Program-made: the position numbers and the translations under genes
The notes under the pieces: generated by a model
Told to the model about the DNA's origin: nothing
Databases searched by the model: none
Seen by the model: the letters and a program-made list of their open reading frames with translations, nothing else
In this document: positions 33,240 to 56,804 of the stretch, piece by piece
Position numbering within the stretch: the first letter of the stretch is position 1
Layout: every line of letters begins with the position of its first letter
Origin: Pseudorasbora parva
Taxonomy: Eukaryota; Chordata; Actinopteri; Cypriniformes; Gobionidae
Length of the DNA stretch: 64,000 bases
NCBI RefSeq assembly: GCF_024679245.1
Contig: NC_090174.1
Location: 43,408,188 to 43,472,187 of the forward strand
Direction of reading: 5' to 3'

Positions 33240-35278
33240 AGAAACAAAATTATACATAATTAGAGCAAAAGGTTTGTTTAGTGCAACACGTGTGCCATCT
33301 TGTGGACATATACAGTAAATGGTATGGTAATGTTTTTACAGCAATATTTCTGGCTACACACTCCTGTTATTCCTTTATTGTTGCATTATTAGAGACACCA
33401 AGTTCTTAATTTTGATTTGGAGGTCTCCTGCAACAGGTTTACATGCATCAAAGGTCAAAAAACACTTTTGTTGTTTTCTCATAATGTACATTGCACATCA
33501 CCACGTTTTTCAATGATTCTCAAACCACTCGTCTGGTGTTTTTATTCATGTGATAATTTCCAGAGTGTGCAAACGTTTGTCCTTGGGGTTTTCAACACAC
33601 AACAGGATTTCAGATAGTAAATATTGAACATGTTGAATATTTACAATTTAAAAGTGTGTCGGTTCAGACGTTCTTTCAAGCAGATTCCGTCACTCTTAAC
33701 AGACCTCACACCACAGGAAAATTTGATAAAATAATCTGTAGAAACATTAGGATAATCCGGAAGTTACCTAGGTTTGTCGAGAGGGGAGAAATCAGCCCAA
33801 AGTCGCCCGATTATCTTGTAGTGTGTACCCAGACTTCCTAAAGCTCAGCAATTGTACACAAAGTAAAGAAAGTAACGATGGCGTTGATATGACTATATGG
33901 ATCCGAGCCCGGGACAGAATGAAACATTGAAAGAAATAGTTGTTCAACCCGAACCTCCATCGCAAGGACGACTTGAGCAGGAAGTTTCTCAGTGATGCGC
34001 TACTCAGTTTTACGTGCATTATGAGATGAATACCTGGTAGAAAATGTATACATTAATAATTAATCATACTTGCAGGCTGTGATTCTGAGGAGCAAGCTGG
34101 TCCAAATAAACTGAGTACTGACCCGTCTTTCAAGAGCAAGCATTTTTCAAATCCCGCATTGAACTTCCTAGAGATTTGAGAAGCAGTCTTCACTAAAATG
34201 ATGGGGGAACACCAAAAGATTGCGATTGCAGTTGTACTGCTGTGGTATTGTTGAAAAAAAATAATTTTAACCACTAATTTTTTGGAGCCTCTTCATACTG
34301 AAGTGAAAATAAAACAAATTTAATTTCACAGCAATAGTACACTGCGTCTTCTCGACATGATGTTAACCACACGAAAAAGCTACAGTGTTTGAGGGTGGGT
34401 CAAGTTGTTCATGGGTCAACAACCTAGAACATAGCTGGGCATTATGCAAATGTGTTATTCAGTGACATGTAGCCATCACAGAAGTGTGATTCGAATTACT
34501 GACAACTCGTTTAGGCGGTTCAGGGTCCATTCTTTCTTTTGAGAGACAACTTTGTTCATCATGCACTTTCGGCTCACAACTTTGTAGATTGTTTACATTC
34601 ACAGACAGCTACATTACATTGCATGAAAGGTAATATTTGAAAAAGCATAATAGGGACACTTTAAGATTATTTGGTCCCACTTTATATTGTGTCCTTAGTA
34701 CATAGTAGTTCATTTGATACAATGACCGTATTGTGTACATACATGTTTTTACATTGTACTTATATTTTAAAAAAAAATCTGCATGAAATTACAGCTGTAA
34801 ATAAGTTTTGTAATTCCATCTATAATTACACTTATGACCCATCCCTTTTACCTAAACCTACCCTTAAACTAACCCATAGCACCACACCTGTCCCTAACTT
34901 GCCCATATCCCACCTCAATAGCAGAAAGTGTTTTGCAATATGAACACAATAAGTACATTTGTACTTGCATCAAAAATAAGTACATGGTAGTTAAGTCCAT
35001 CTAATATAAAGTGGGACTGAAATATTTGAACTTGCATGAAGTGTATTAACTATGACAAATTAAGTGTGCTTAGAATTCACTTCTGTTTTCTAATGTATCC
35101 AACTTTTTTTTTTAGGCTTGACCAAAACGAGGAAGATGGAGAGGTAGAAGACACCAGCAAGCCAAATAAAGGAAACGGGGAGAAAAAAAGGGATGAAGAG
35201 GATGATGATGAAGATTACAATGGCATTGGCACTAACAATGATGAATTTGATAGTGATTCAGAAGCTGAAGAAAATTAA
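32498..35278 (+). CDS. c9orf85: C9orf85 homologue, Cys-rich protein of unknown function
   Basis: Four exons (32498-32599, 32736-32842, 32948-33061, 35116-35278) join to 162 codons with stop, giving 161 residues. The N-terminus MSSQKGNISRSRGQKHQN matches the C9orf85 family. Four CxxC pairs follow, at 45/48 (CQHC), 70/73 (CVKC), 86/89 (CKPC) and 96/99 (CAKC). These are arranged like one or two zinc-ribbon modules, but metal binding is inferred. The C-terminus (about 103-161) is acidic and disordered, with KKRDEEDDDEDYNG and DSDSEAEEN. Function is unknown. The start codon fits the family start. The neighbours match the human locus. Confidence 0.93.
32736..32842 (+). CDS. c9orf85: c9orf85 exon 2
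   Basis: Acceptor TTTTTTTCAG. It reads KAKTKVHDGLCQHCKGVLEW and onward to LTQLRK, ending two bases into Cys70 at donor AAATG|GTGAGA. Confidence 0.93.
32948..33061 (+). CDS. c9orf85: c9orf85 exon 3
   Basis: Acceptor TTTTTAG. One base completes Cys70, followed by VKCLQKTVKDAYHIICKPCA and CAKCGKKEEIVIP. Donor ATTCC|GTAAGT. It was not visible as a long open frame, and phase and family similarity support it. Confidence 0.93.
33189..33240 (+). repeat. TCTA tetranucleotide microsatellite
   Basis: About 13 perfect units of TCTA lie in the intron. Confidence 0.95.
34674..35017. mobile_element. MITE with GTCCCACTTTATATT ends
   Basis: Ends GTCCCACTTTATATT and AATATAAAGTGGGAC are an exact 15-base inverted repeat. 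A relative with decayed ends lies at 36837-37155, sharing the TAAGTACAT words and the CCCATATCCxACCTCAATAGCA type sequence. Confidence 0.8.
35116..35278 (+). CDS. c9orf85: c9orf85 exon 4 (acidic tail)
   Basis: Acceptor TTTTTTTTTTTTAG. It completes the Pro codon and encodes LDQNEEDGEVEDTSKPNKGN and the acidic tail, ending EAEEN and TAA. A polyadenylation signal AATAAA lies at 35608-35613. Confidence 0.93.
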
Positions 35279-35607
35279 CATTTGCCATCTTCTGTATGCA
35301 TTACCAAACAGCTAAACCCTGGAACACTATATCTAAGGGAACATGAGACTGGATATTAGACATGTGCTCACCTGTTCAGCTGCCGTTAATTGGGGAAAGA
35401 CTCCCAGGAGAGGTTTCCTGTTGGAGGTAGTGATTGTTTGTTCCCATCTAGACCACTTGCTATGATTTTGCAGTAACTGACACACAAACACTCTGCCTTT
35501 TTTTCATAAGATTTCTTTAAAATCAGCAAAAGCACACTGTCAACAAAATCTGTTGCGTTTACTGGAAAATTCCAATCTTTTTTTTTTTTTTGTGGCCAGA
35601 ATAATTC

Positions 35608-35613
35608 AATAAA
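35608..35613 (+). terminator. Polyadenylation signal of c9orf85
   Basis: AATAAA in TTCAATAAAAAC, 330 bases after the stop codon. It is the first canonical signal on the plus strand that I see. Confidence 0.5.
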
Positions 35614-36200
35614 AACAATACAGTAAAGACTAATTTAACATTTACATATCCTGTAGATTTTAGTTAAAATCTGAAACTTACAAAATAAGGTAAATCCAAC
35701 AGCCATTTCATGCTGAATTAGCAAGCCCATGTTGCTACTTAAATCTGTTTTGTACGTTTAACATATACTGACATCCATCATAACACTGGTGGTACAGAGC
35801 CACATGAAAACTGTTCATCCCAAGTAGCTTGTTGAAGCTGCTGTAAATACTGATATAAATAGAACGCGCACAATGTCATGCACACAAATACAAAACACCA
35901 ACATGGTAACATGACCTGACACTAAAATAATGCAATAAATAATCATTTAACAACATAGGATGTAACATAAAACCCTAATGTACATAAATTCTAATAAAAA
36001 AACTCAAATGTGAAGTGTCACAGGGAATTCTGGAAATGTCAGTTTACAGCTTTTCATTGTAAATTATAAGATGATTTGTTCTTTTTACTTCAGAAAAATT
36101 ATACATTTAATAGTATTTTACTGTAAAATTGCACAAAATGTTAGATAATATATCGATTACAGTTTTTCTCTGTATAGTAACAGGAACTTGCTATAACATA

Positions 36201-36398
36201 TTAAAGAGATAGTTCACCCAAAAAAGAAAATGTGATGTTTATCTGCTTACCCCCAGGGCATCCAAGATGTGGGTGTGTGTGTTTCTTCAGTAGAACACAA
36301 ATTAAGATTTTTAACTTTTTGCTCGTATAATACATGTCAATGGGGTCTTATTCTAATTAGACCCCATTGTCATGCATTTGGGTGAACTATCCCTTTAA
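36201..36398. mobile_element. Short MITE of the GTTCACCCAAAAA family
   Basis: TTAAAGAGATAGTTCACCC at the left pairs with GGGTGAACTATCCCTTTAA at the right. Inside is a second pair, CATGTCAATGGGGTCT and AGACCCCATTGTCATG. It is a 198-base deletion form of the element at 23268-24476. Confidence 0.85.
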
Positions 36399-36836
36399 CA
36401 AGTTTTCCCTGTCACATTTTCAGTCTTTTACAGTTAAAATTACAATCATTTTTTACAGTGCCATTTATGTTATGAATGAGCGAGGCTATACGAATGAGAC
36501 ATGCCTCACATTCATTAATATTAAGTACATTTTGGTCTTCATGTAAATGGAAAAACAGAAAGAACTAATCAACAATCAACCATGCTGTTTAGACAGCACA
36601 AATCTACATACTCATTATCTTGGTTTCTGCCTCGCTTTTTTTTTAAACATCCTCTAAGCATTATAAAATAATTTAATATAATGCAATTGGATTGTATGTA
36701 TTTGCATTGTACTTAATATTTCAAATATAGATTTACAGCTGTTATTAATTTATCTAACTGTATTTGCAATTACACATAAATCTACCCATATCCTACCTCA
36801 ATAGCAGCAAAAGTGTTTTGCAGTAACACAATACAA

Positions 36837-37155
36837 CTCACTTTATATTAGCTGGCCTTAACTACTTTGTACTAACATTTTAATTAATAATTTGATACAA
36901 AGCATTCATTGTCTATTCATACATTTTTAAATTTGCCTGCATGTAATTACATCTGTAATTAATTTCTGTAATTACATTTATAATTACACTGTTGACACTT
37001 TCCTTACATCTAATCCTATCCTTAAACTTACCCAACACCACCACACTACCCGTCAATATCACCAAAGGTGTTTTGGATCGCAATATGAACGCAATAAGTA
37101 CATTATACTTATATATTGATGTAAGTACATAGTATAAGGCCACCTAATAAAAAGT
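36837..37155. mobile_element. MITE related to 34674-35017
   Basis: Left CTCACTTTATATTAGCTGGC and right GGCCACCTAATAAAAAGTGA are imperfect inverted repeats. The inner layout is as in the copy in the c9orf85 intron. Confidence 0.6.
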
Positions 37156-37639
37156 GAAGCTATGAAGATAATACATTTTTTTTTTAATGTGAGTACATAG
37201 TTAAAGACCAACACAGGTCTTTAATATAACTGCTGAGTGGCACATGTTAAGTCAACATGTGATCGCAAAGATAATGCTATGAGATCATGGTAATCTATTT
37301 GAAGATTTTCTGGGAAAACTCTTGATTTTTAAGGAACTTAAACAAGAATAGTCCGTTTCACATTCGTGCAGCATCTGATGAACCACCTGTGACACCAAGT
37401 TCTGGAGAAGTTAATAACATGATTGCTAGAACAGGACCCAAATATAGACTGTTTAGTGGAATATTTGAGTAACTGAAACCTTTAACCCTGGATTTATGCA
37501 ATGCAGTTTAACCTTACAAAGCATGAGCAAGAGTCCAGTATCACATGTTTGACTGCTTTACCATCTTTATTAGAGATGTCCAAATCTTTTTATTATTTTG
37601 TAACTTAACACAAACCAAAAGGGAAGTGAAAGCGATGCA

Positions 37640-37748
37640 TCTCAATCAGCTCCCTAGTTCAGTAGTCAGGGACTGATCAGGAAGACAGCCCATTGACTGA
37701 TTCTCCGATCAGTGGCCTGACTACTGAACTATAGGGAGCTGATTGAGA
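37640..37748. repeat. Inverted repeat, about 32-base arms
   Basis: TCTCAATCAGCTCCCTAGTT at 37640 onwards pairs with AACTATAGGGAGCTGATTGA near the right end. The pairing continues through CAGTAGTCAG/CTGACTACTG. The arms enclose about 45 bases. Confidence 0.9.
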
Positions 37749-38370
37749 CACACCCCAGGTCTCATGTGCAATGGACAATATGACACAACATGACATTTGT
37801 CTATAGTATATGTAGTTGAAGGGTTTGCCTGCATGTGCCAGGTAAGACTATGATGTAATACTGCATGAATCCTGTCATATGCCCAAGTGTTGCACACTAA
37901 GTTTCCATGTGGACTGTCGTTGAGAGAAGTGAATGCGAAATTGCAATTGTTACAAGAAAAAGAAAAAAAAGCCTATTGTTGACGAACGGGTAATCACATG
38001 ACCACAGTTCTTTTGAAAAATTATCTAATCAATTTTGACCGCATCATTTTTGTGTTAAAATAACTTGTTAATCTGTCGTCCTTTCATTTGAAAATAATGT
38101 GCAAAATAATCTTTCATAATCTTTTCAAATGTATAATCTACAGGAAGTCCTTCACATTCCTTTTCAGTCACGTATAAATAAAAAACAGTCAATTCATTTT
38201 TGGTAATGCAAACCAAACCTAGAACCTAATGAATTTTAGAATCTCATCTAATGCTGCTTGCACTTATCACTTAATTGTTGAATATGTTGTATATAATTTT
38301 CAATAGAACCGTATGATTCAACAAGACCTATTGCTGGCGTACGCGCCCCATGAGAGTTTGTAACATACCC

Positions 38371-38638
38371 CCTTACGAAACAAAAATATATTGCAGTATA
38401 TTGGAAAATATCATGCACTATATTATGCAATATATTCACATATATGGGATTTAATATTTATATTTTCCAATATATTGAAAGCGGCAATCATTTGTATATT
38501 TTGCAATATATTACATGAATATATAATATAATTTATAATACCATCAATATATTATTCCATATATTTACAATAATATATTTACAATATATTAAAATATAAT
38601 GCACGTAATATTGGTAAATATATTTTCCTTTCGTAAGG
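38371..38638. mobile_element. AT-rich MITE with CCTTACGAAA ends
   Basis: The left CCTTACGAAA and right TTTCGTAAGG are exact inverted repeats. The interior is made of AATATATT-type words. It lies just upstream of the gda promoter region. Confidence 0.8.
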
Positions 38639-38916
38639 ACCGGTAAATATACGAAAGAACGCTTTAATTATCTTATTTTAAAATGAGTATTATTGTTTAT
38701 GAGGAGTAGTAGTACTAGGCAACTTGTGTGATTGTAGGGATGGGGATTAATAAAGTAAACTCTACAAGAGAGGCGTTGGTGCGAGATCACCAATTACATA
38801 ACGTCCCAATGCCGCACGAGCGTGTTTGATTGGATTGACGCTGTGACGCGCTTAGAGATGTTGTAATGATTACCGGTTTATGACAATAGGCTATACTTGC
38901 GATATGCCTCGAGTCA

Positions 38917-38926
38917 TATATAAAAG
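38917..38926 (+). promoter_or_regulatory. gda: TATA box of gda
   Basis: TATATAAAAG lies 36 bases upstream of the gda ATG at 38962. A start about 30 bases downstream would leave a leader of only about 15 bases. It may instead be a secondary promoter if a further upstream start exists. Confidence 0.5.
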
Positions 38927-38961
38927 TTCAGAGAAGTCACATTTGGATATCTGTGCAAATA

Positions 38962-51081
<12,120 letters not shown>

Positions 51082-51377
51082 TTAATATTGATTCAAGGAA
51101 ATTTGTTTATATTTTTTTTTACCACAAATATTGTACATCTACTCAGGACAAACATTTTCATAAGATCACAGTTTGGATTTTCTTTAAAAAAAAAGATGTT
51201 ATGTTATTCAGTTTAACATTTTAAATGTCTGGCTTTAGCAAATTTGTATTTAAAGGTAATAGATAGTATCATGCTCAAATCTTAATCCTTTTATTTTGGT
51301 ATTAAATTACAGTAATGTCTTCTATTTACTAGTTGTGTTAATCATGGACATTTTCTTGAAATAATTTCTATTAATTT

Positions 51378-51383
51378 AATAAA
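51378..51383 (+). terminator. Polyadenylation signal of gda
   Basis: AATAAA in TTTAATAAAATTTTAATTG, about 300 bases after the stop. Confidence 0.5.
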
Positions 51384-51399
51384 ATTTTAATTGTAGACA

Positions 51400-52915
51400 T
51401 GGCTACTAAAACATTATTCATCATATTTTGGTTATCCTGATTTTTATTTGTTTTGATTGCTTATTTCATGATAATACACTGCAAAACAAGTATTTGTGAC
51501 ACTCTCACACAGCTTCATCAGAGTCTCTTTGCTGTCTGTTTCACCTGTTCTTTATGACAGGTCTTAAGTAGGAGCACAGCTCACTTTCTTAACACCTATA
51601 CACTACAAACAAGAGTTCCATTTTATAGATAGTATGACTAATACCATTACAGTTTTAGTTTTTTAAATCAAAGGACATTTCACAATCTACCGTTTAGAAT
51701 TCACTGCAGTTAATGTACATGGGGAATGTTTGCATTAGGCTACATTAAAAAATGATTAGCTATATAATTGTTTAGATATTTTTAAATATTTAATATTTGA
51801 AATATGTTTCAATTTATTATTTTTGTAGTAGCAAATTGTGTAAGGTTTTGAACTTAAATTTAAAAGTTTTAAAAAGAGTATAAGCATGTGCAAATTGGCC
51901 TATAGGTACATTGAGTTTTGGTAGTGATTGTGTCTAAGTCATTTGAAAGATGTCATCATTGAATGCATTTTGTGTCAAAGCAATGCAGTTTAGCCCACAA
52001 AGACTGATGCAGTGCTTAGAAAAAGTGACCTATGTGCCATTGTGCCCTAGTGAGGAAAACTCTAATTAAAGGCACAGTATGCAAGTTTCGCTGCTTATTC
52101 AGAACAAATGCAGGTTGGTGGTGAAGCTGTGAATGAGTGTGTGGACTCTCCACAGCCGATGGAAAGGAATGTGACAGACACGGGCAAATCATGTTCATGA
52201 ATGAGTGAATGTATTGAAGTTTTATTAACGTTATGGTGGTAAGAAGCAGGATGCACCGAGAGCCCTTCGGAAGGAAGGAATGCTAATGAGAGAGACCTGC
52301 ATGAAACATCAGTCTCAGTGCTTTTATTATTTTTTTATTTAATAAATTGCAGAATAATAAAATTCCACTTCTGCTTTTTTCATTGCATATCATTGCATAT
52401 AGTGTTGACCTCCGGAGAGTCCTAGAAAGACGCCAAGAGGTCTAGGGTGTGAGAAAAAACGGTCCAATCCAGTCGGAATACCTGCACAGAACATGTAACA
52501 CACACACACACAAAAGACTCTAGGGCACATCTGTCCTCCAAGGTTGGTTATCAACAGGACAAGATATCAACACCACATGACAAACACATCTCCAGAAAGA
52601 AACGTATGACTAATATAATCTACCTCATTCTATAAAGAAATATAAAGACAAAAATGTACTTCTATCAACTGGAAAAATCACACTATATAAATGGGAAGAA
52701 ATCCAAATTGGGAGACTCAAATCCTCCCACCCCTTCCTGACCTGGGGTTACTAACAACAAGCAGGATTCACCTCTTGGAAGTTCTAACTTTCTCTCCAAG
52801 GCCCTGTTGGTCAGGACCCAGAGATAGAGGTCAGGCTATCTCGGTCAGACTATCTTTGTCAGACCGTCTCTGGAAAGTAAATTAGACATACAGCAGACAT
52901 AGAGTCGAAATCATA
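51400..52915. other. Downstream of gda, nothing definite
   Basis: AT-rich sequence to about 52030, then unidentified repeat-like sequence. Around 52395-52890 a TATA-like ACTATATAAATGGG (near 52681) and several TCAGACTATCT/TCAGACCGTCT words suggest a retroelement terminal repeat, but no matching partner or TG...CA ends were found. Confidence 0.35.
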
Positions 52916-53695
52916 TTAAAGGGGTACTTCAGCGCTGGGAAGATGAATCTGTATTTAAACTGGGTCATCAATGCAGTAGAAATGTGAAATTATTTTTGAA
53001 TTTGGTGTCTTCTAGACTGAGAAAAGACAGAAAATGTATATTTGTCCCATGGGGATAAAAGACTACAATTCCCAGAATGCTTCGCTGCCCTGTGAGGCCA
53101 TTCCCAAAGCCACCTACTTGATTACAGTGACTGAGTTAGAGAAGACACTACAATTAAAAACTGAACGTGTCTGTTCAATATAATGAGTGAGTCACCGCGC
53201 GAGTATCACAGCACTGAGCACTAACTGCACGAGTGATGAGAGCTGAGGTAATCGCCACTACATTCGCGGCATACATTCACAACGCGAGTTCAGTCTGGCG
53301 CGTTTCAGTTCATGCCTTTGCAAGCTTAACTTTCATAGAAATGAATTTGAGAAGTTAAAAGACTTACATTGCACACCATAGCTCTGTTTAAATGATCCTG
53401 TCTGCAAGCTGAGCTCTCCCTGCAAGCTGAGTGTAATCTCCCATCCCCCAATGCCGGATTCAAAACATGCAGAAATGGCTCCCTCTGCTGGCTGTAGTCT
53501 TTAGCCTCTGGGCAAACATTCCTCCTATGATGCAAAAATCGTCATTTTGCATCATAGGAGGAATTTTTCCAGAAATAAAATGCATAAATCTCTCGTCTCA
53601 GGGAGATATGAGGGGGGAAAGCACAATCATTTGAATATTCTCCAGGGTTTCTACTGATACAAAGCCATATGCTAATCGCTGAAGTAACCCTTTAA
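52916..53695. mobile_element. TTAAAGGGGTACTTCAGC-type non-autonomous DNA transposon
   Basis: Left TTAAAGGGGTACTTCAGCG and right CGCTGAAGTAACCCTTTAA form an 18-19-base inverted repeat. About 780 bases, with GACTACAATTCCCAGAATGC inside and a perfect hairpin at 53518-53564. Confidence 0.85.
53518..53564. repeat. Perfect hairpin, 20-base arms, 7-base loop
   Basis: ATTCCTCCTATGATGCAAAA pairs fully with TTTTGCATCATAGGAGGAAT around the loop ATCGTCA. Confidence 0.95.
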
Positions 53696-54340
53696 ATAAT
53701 AGTTAAATGTATTAATGATCACATAAAATTGATTGCCAATAATTATTTATTTTGAAAGGATAATAACTGATTATTTAATTCATGAGGATACTTCGAAAGG
53801 ATAAGATGTATATGATGAAGAGGCAAGGGTGTCGGCCCACGACCCCTTCATTATGTTAATGTATCGTTGTTATATAAGCTGGCTATATTCGTAACTAGCT
53901 GAGTAGTTTTTTTCATTGCATATTTTTTTACTTTTACTCAATTAAATAATTATAGGCCTACTTTTACTTTGAGAAAATATTTCTATAATTAGGCTTTTAC
54001 TTGAGGATTTTTTTTTTGGATACTCTACCCACCTCTGCTGGTGCAAGAGACTTGTTGCACTTTTTTCAGTAATCTTGATTGATGTTTTGATATATTAAAG
54101 CAGTCCCGGTCATATAATGGTACAGCACTTTTAGAAGCTGATTGTATGGAAATGTGTTTTGGCAGTGCCTGTACAAAACCATAATGATAAATATCTATGC
54201 CGTTTGACCGTGTGACGTCACACGGTCCGACGCCCCTCTCACTACTGTTGATTGACAAACATCATTTCATCTTAAACCCGCCTTGAGCAAGCTCTGTCAT
54301 CATCATAGTCTGGCATTGTTGATACACTGGAGCAGAATGC

Positions 54341-54610
54341 CGTCTAAGCGATTGTGGTGTTCTGTTCCTGGGTGACCGTGTAATAATGAACACAGCAATC
54401 ATTTTGATGTTCCAGTATCCAAACCGCTGAAGACGCAGTGGCTGAGTTTTTTCCTTCAATGCTTTTATGTCTGTGCTAACCGCAAAGCATTTCTCACCAG
54501 ACTGCTTTATACCCGAGGGTCAGTATAAAGCAGGTTTTGCTAAGAAGCTGCTGGATCTATACCAGCTATTTGTGTTCCTGCTGCCTCTCCAGAAGAAGCA
54601 AGTGTAGTTT
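54341..54610 (+). pseudogene. THAP zinc-finger domain relic
   Basis: One plus-strand frame reads MPSKRLWCSVPG, a stop, then NNEHSNHFDVPVSKPLKTQW. A frame change leads to LTAKHFSPDCFIPEGQYKAG and FAKKLLDL. Cys near the start, the invariant Trp, and C/HFSPDCF correspond to the C2CH zinc-binding pattern of THAP domains. The internal stop and the frameshift make it non-functional. THAP domains occur in P-element-like and Kolobok transposases and in host factors. The setting favours a transposon source. Confidence 0.65.
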
Positions 54611-54839
54611 GAAACGCGTTCACGCTTCACGATGAATGCAGCTAAAGTTTACAGGGTAAGTTAAATTACGGCATGCTTTCTATGTATGACGTCCTCAATA
54701 TAATTCATAACACCACGTTTATAATGAACAACGCGTTATGGTTACTGTGTTATTTCAAACTGTGTACGCTGGTTTTAAAGTTAACGTGGACATGGTAACA
54801 CTACACTTAGCCTAATTATGTAAATGGTTTATACGAAAG

Positions 54840-54958
54840 GGATAATGTACACCCAGCCGGTTGTTATCGCAGAATAAACCCCAACAGAGTGATCAGGACT
54901 TGCATCACTCTGAAGGGGTTTATTCTGCAATAACAACCGTCTGGGTGTACATTATCCC
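54840..54958. repeat. Long hairpin, arms about 54 bases
   Basis: GGATAATGTACACCCAGCCG at the left pairs with the right arm ending GGGTGTACATTATCCC. Pairing runs through AGAATAAACCCC/GGGGTTTATTCT and AGAGTGAT/ATCACTCT, with only a few mismatches. The loop is CAGGACTTGC. Confidence 0.92.
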
Positions 54959-55884
54959 GCTTATTACACGGCTACTAGTCTCAAATAAATTAGACACAAA
55001 ATATTGTCTTGAGATTAAATATTTTATTAGCTCTTACGCAAAGCTTCCGCGAAGAAAAACAATTCCAACCTGCTTTAAGCCTTTATCTATTGCTGAAGAT
55101 TTGCCATATGCCCTTGCTAAATGTTGAAAATGAATGCTGAAAGGGTTAGTTCACCCAAAAATGAAACCAAGCCTATGATTTACTTACCCTCAAGTTATCA
55201 TAGGTGTATTTGACATCCTTCTTTCAGACAAATACAATCGGAGTTATATTTAAAAATTCCGGGCTAACGTTAATCCAAGCAGTAGTTGTGGTTGTGTTTG
55301 AAATCCATAAAAAATGCAGCTGTCCGTTAAATAACGTGCTCCACAAGGCTCCGATGTGTTAACAGAGCCTTCTGATTCGAATCGAAGCGTTTGTGTAAGA
55401 AAAATATCTATATTAAAAACGTTATAAAGGAAACCTGCCTTTAACCCACGGGTGTTTAAGCCACAAGATGGCGCCAGCGTTAAGCATAGAAGTAGTAACG
55501 GTCAAGATAACTCGTAGTACCCGGATGAGCGGGTGTTATTTTGGAATCACATACCGCTGGAATGCGTGATTGACCAATCAGAATCAAGTATTTCACAAAG
55601 CCGTGTAATAACAGTATCTGTCAAAAAACGTGTTGTAACAGTTATTACAATGCATAGATAACGTTACGCATCAATGACAAACCTACATTAACAGAAAAAA
55701 AGTTTTTATTGGCATTAGGTGTAGGCCTACCATCAATCTTTCAATGAACTATATCAGTAAACATCTCACTATGCTAAAATTACCCAGCCAGTACATAAAG
55801 ATAGATCAAAGTGACATTACATTAACCAACCATTCAGAAAGGTCCTGTTTAGCCTTAAAGGGGGGGTGAACTGCTGTTTCATGA

Positions 55885-56131
55885 GGCGGCAGTGGCTCAG
55901 TGGTTCATGTAGGTTGTCTACAAACCAGAAGGTTGGTGGTTCGATCCCCGGTTCCACTTGACCAAGTGTCGAAGTGTCCATGAGCAAGACACCTAACCCC
56001 AGCTGCTCCCGACGAGCTGGATGAGCCTTACATGGCTGACATCGCCGTCGGTGTATGAATGGGTGAATGTGAGGCAAAATGTAAAGCGCTTTGGATAAAA
56101 GCGCTATATAAATATAAATAAATGCAGTCCA
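55885..56131 (+). mobile_element. tRNA-derived SINE
   Basis: It begins GGCGGCAGTGGCTCAGTGG (A-box-like) and has GGTTCGATCCCC (B box), the promoter elements of tRNA genes, followed by a tail with GTAAAGCGCTTTGGATAAAA and GCGCTATATAAATA. It is flanked by the 8-base target duplication TTTCATGA (55877-55884 and 56132-56139). It is not a functional tRNA. Confidence 0.85.
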
Positions 56132-56804
56132 TTTCATGAATACTGAGCTTTTTACACTGTTAAAGACTTGGATTCCCACCTAAACATATACAAAGTTTCA
56201 AAAACTAATGTTGGATGTTTGATGGAGTGTTTCTGTGTCAAAAATTTCTGTGTCCGGTTTCTCACAAATTTTGGAGAGTTTTTTCCGAGTATGGGTCGGC
56301 TTGCCGTCGATAGCCCTTTGTATGGGCCATATGGGCGAGAGAGGAAATGCACGCCCATAAACACTCTCTCAGCTGCAGATCCACTCGTCTGTGAACAATT
56401 ATGTCGTTATAGTCTGCGCCGCGCTCCACTTTATTCCTATGGGTGACATCAAGGGACTTCAATGCTTTCAGGCGCTGCATTTGAACCGATTTGAACGCAG
56501 AAATGACGGGAAGCTTCACAACATCGCTTCAGTCGCGTCGCAAAGTGGATCTCCACGGTCACTGCTGTCACGGAACTTCACCAAATCATACCAAAGAAGT
56601 GTGTTTTTGACGGAGCGGCCCCAGCGATAAAGGTTCGGTCCTACTTTGGAAGCAGGCGGTGAGTAAAACTGCTTCAAATGTCTATGCTGTTGGCTATCGT
56701 CGTGTGAGTAACATCAGTAAACGATGCTATCGTGTATAACGTTAGTTAATTTATCAATGGAGCATGCGATCTATGGTGTGTGTTTAAATACATTTGTTTA
56801 AATG

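Larger units (their letters stand above)
33062..35115 (+). other. c9orf85 intron 3
   Basis: A 2-kb intron holding a TCTA tetranucleotide run and a MITE at 34674-35017. The remaining part, including 33400-34000, shows nothing recognisable. Confidence 0.6.
35640..38640. other. Intergenic interval between c9orf85 and gda
   Basis: About 3 kb of AT-rich sequence holding four MITE or foldback remnants (36201-36398, 36837-37155, 37640-37748, 38371-38638). No gene seen. The 76- and 63-codon minus-strand frames lie in these repeats. Confidence 0.55.
54090..55625. mobile_element. Transposon composite with THAP relic and long hairpin
   Basis: GC-richer sequence with ACCGTGTGACGTCACACGGT (a near-perfect palindrome near 54208), a THAP-domain relic (54341-54610), a 54-base-arm hairpin (54840-54958), and AGCCGTGTAATAACAG near the right limit. 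A MITE end (TTAGTTCACCCAAAAATG at 55146) intrudes. Limits are approximate. Confidence 0.5.

Noticed and set aside
33189..33240. CRISPR-like array
   Set aside because: A simple TCTA microsatellite without spacers, in a vertebrate genome.
55885..56131. tRNA gene
   Set aside because: A- and B-box words are present, but there is no cloverleaf with matching acceptor arms. Target duplications and a repeat tail mark it as a SINE.
56152..56630. Four overlapping frames of 70-92 codons on both strands
   Set aside because: They lie inside a non-autonomous transposon. Frames on both strands over the same bases with no motif are expected by chance in GC-richer DNA.
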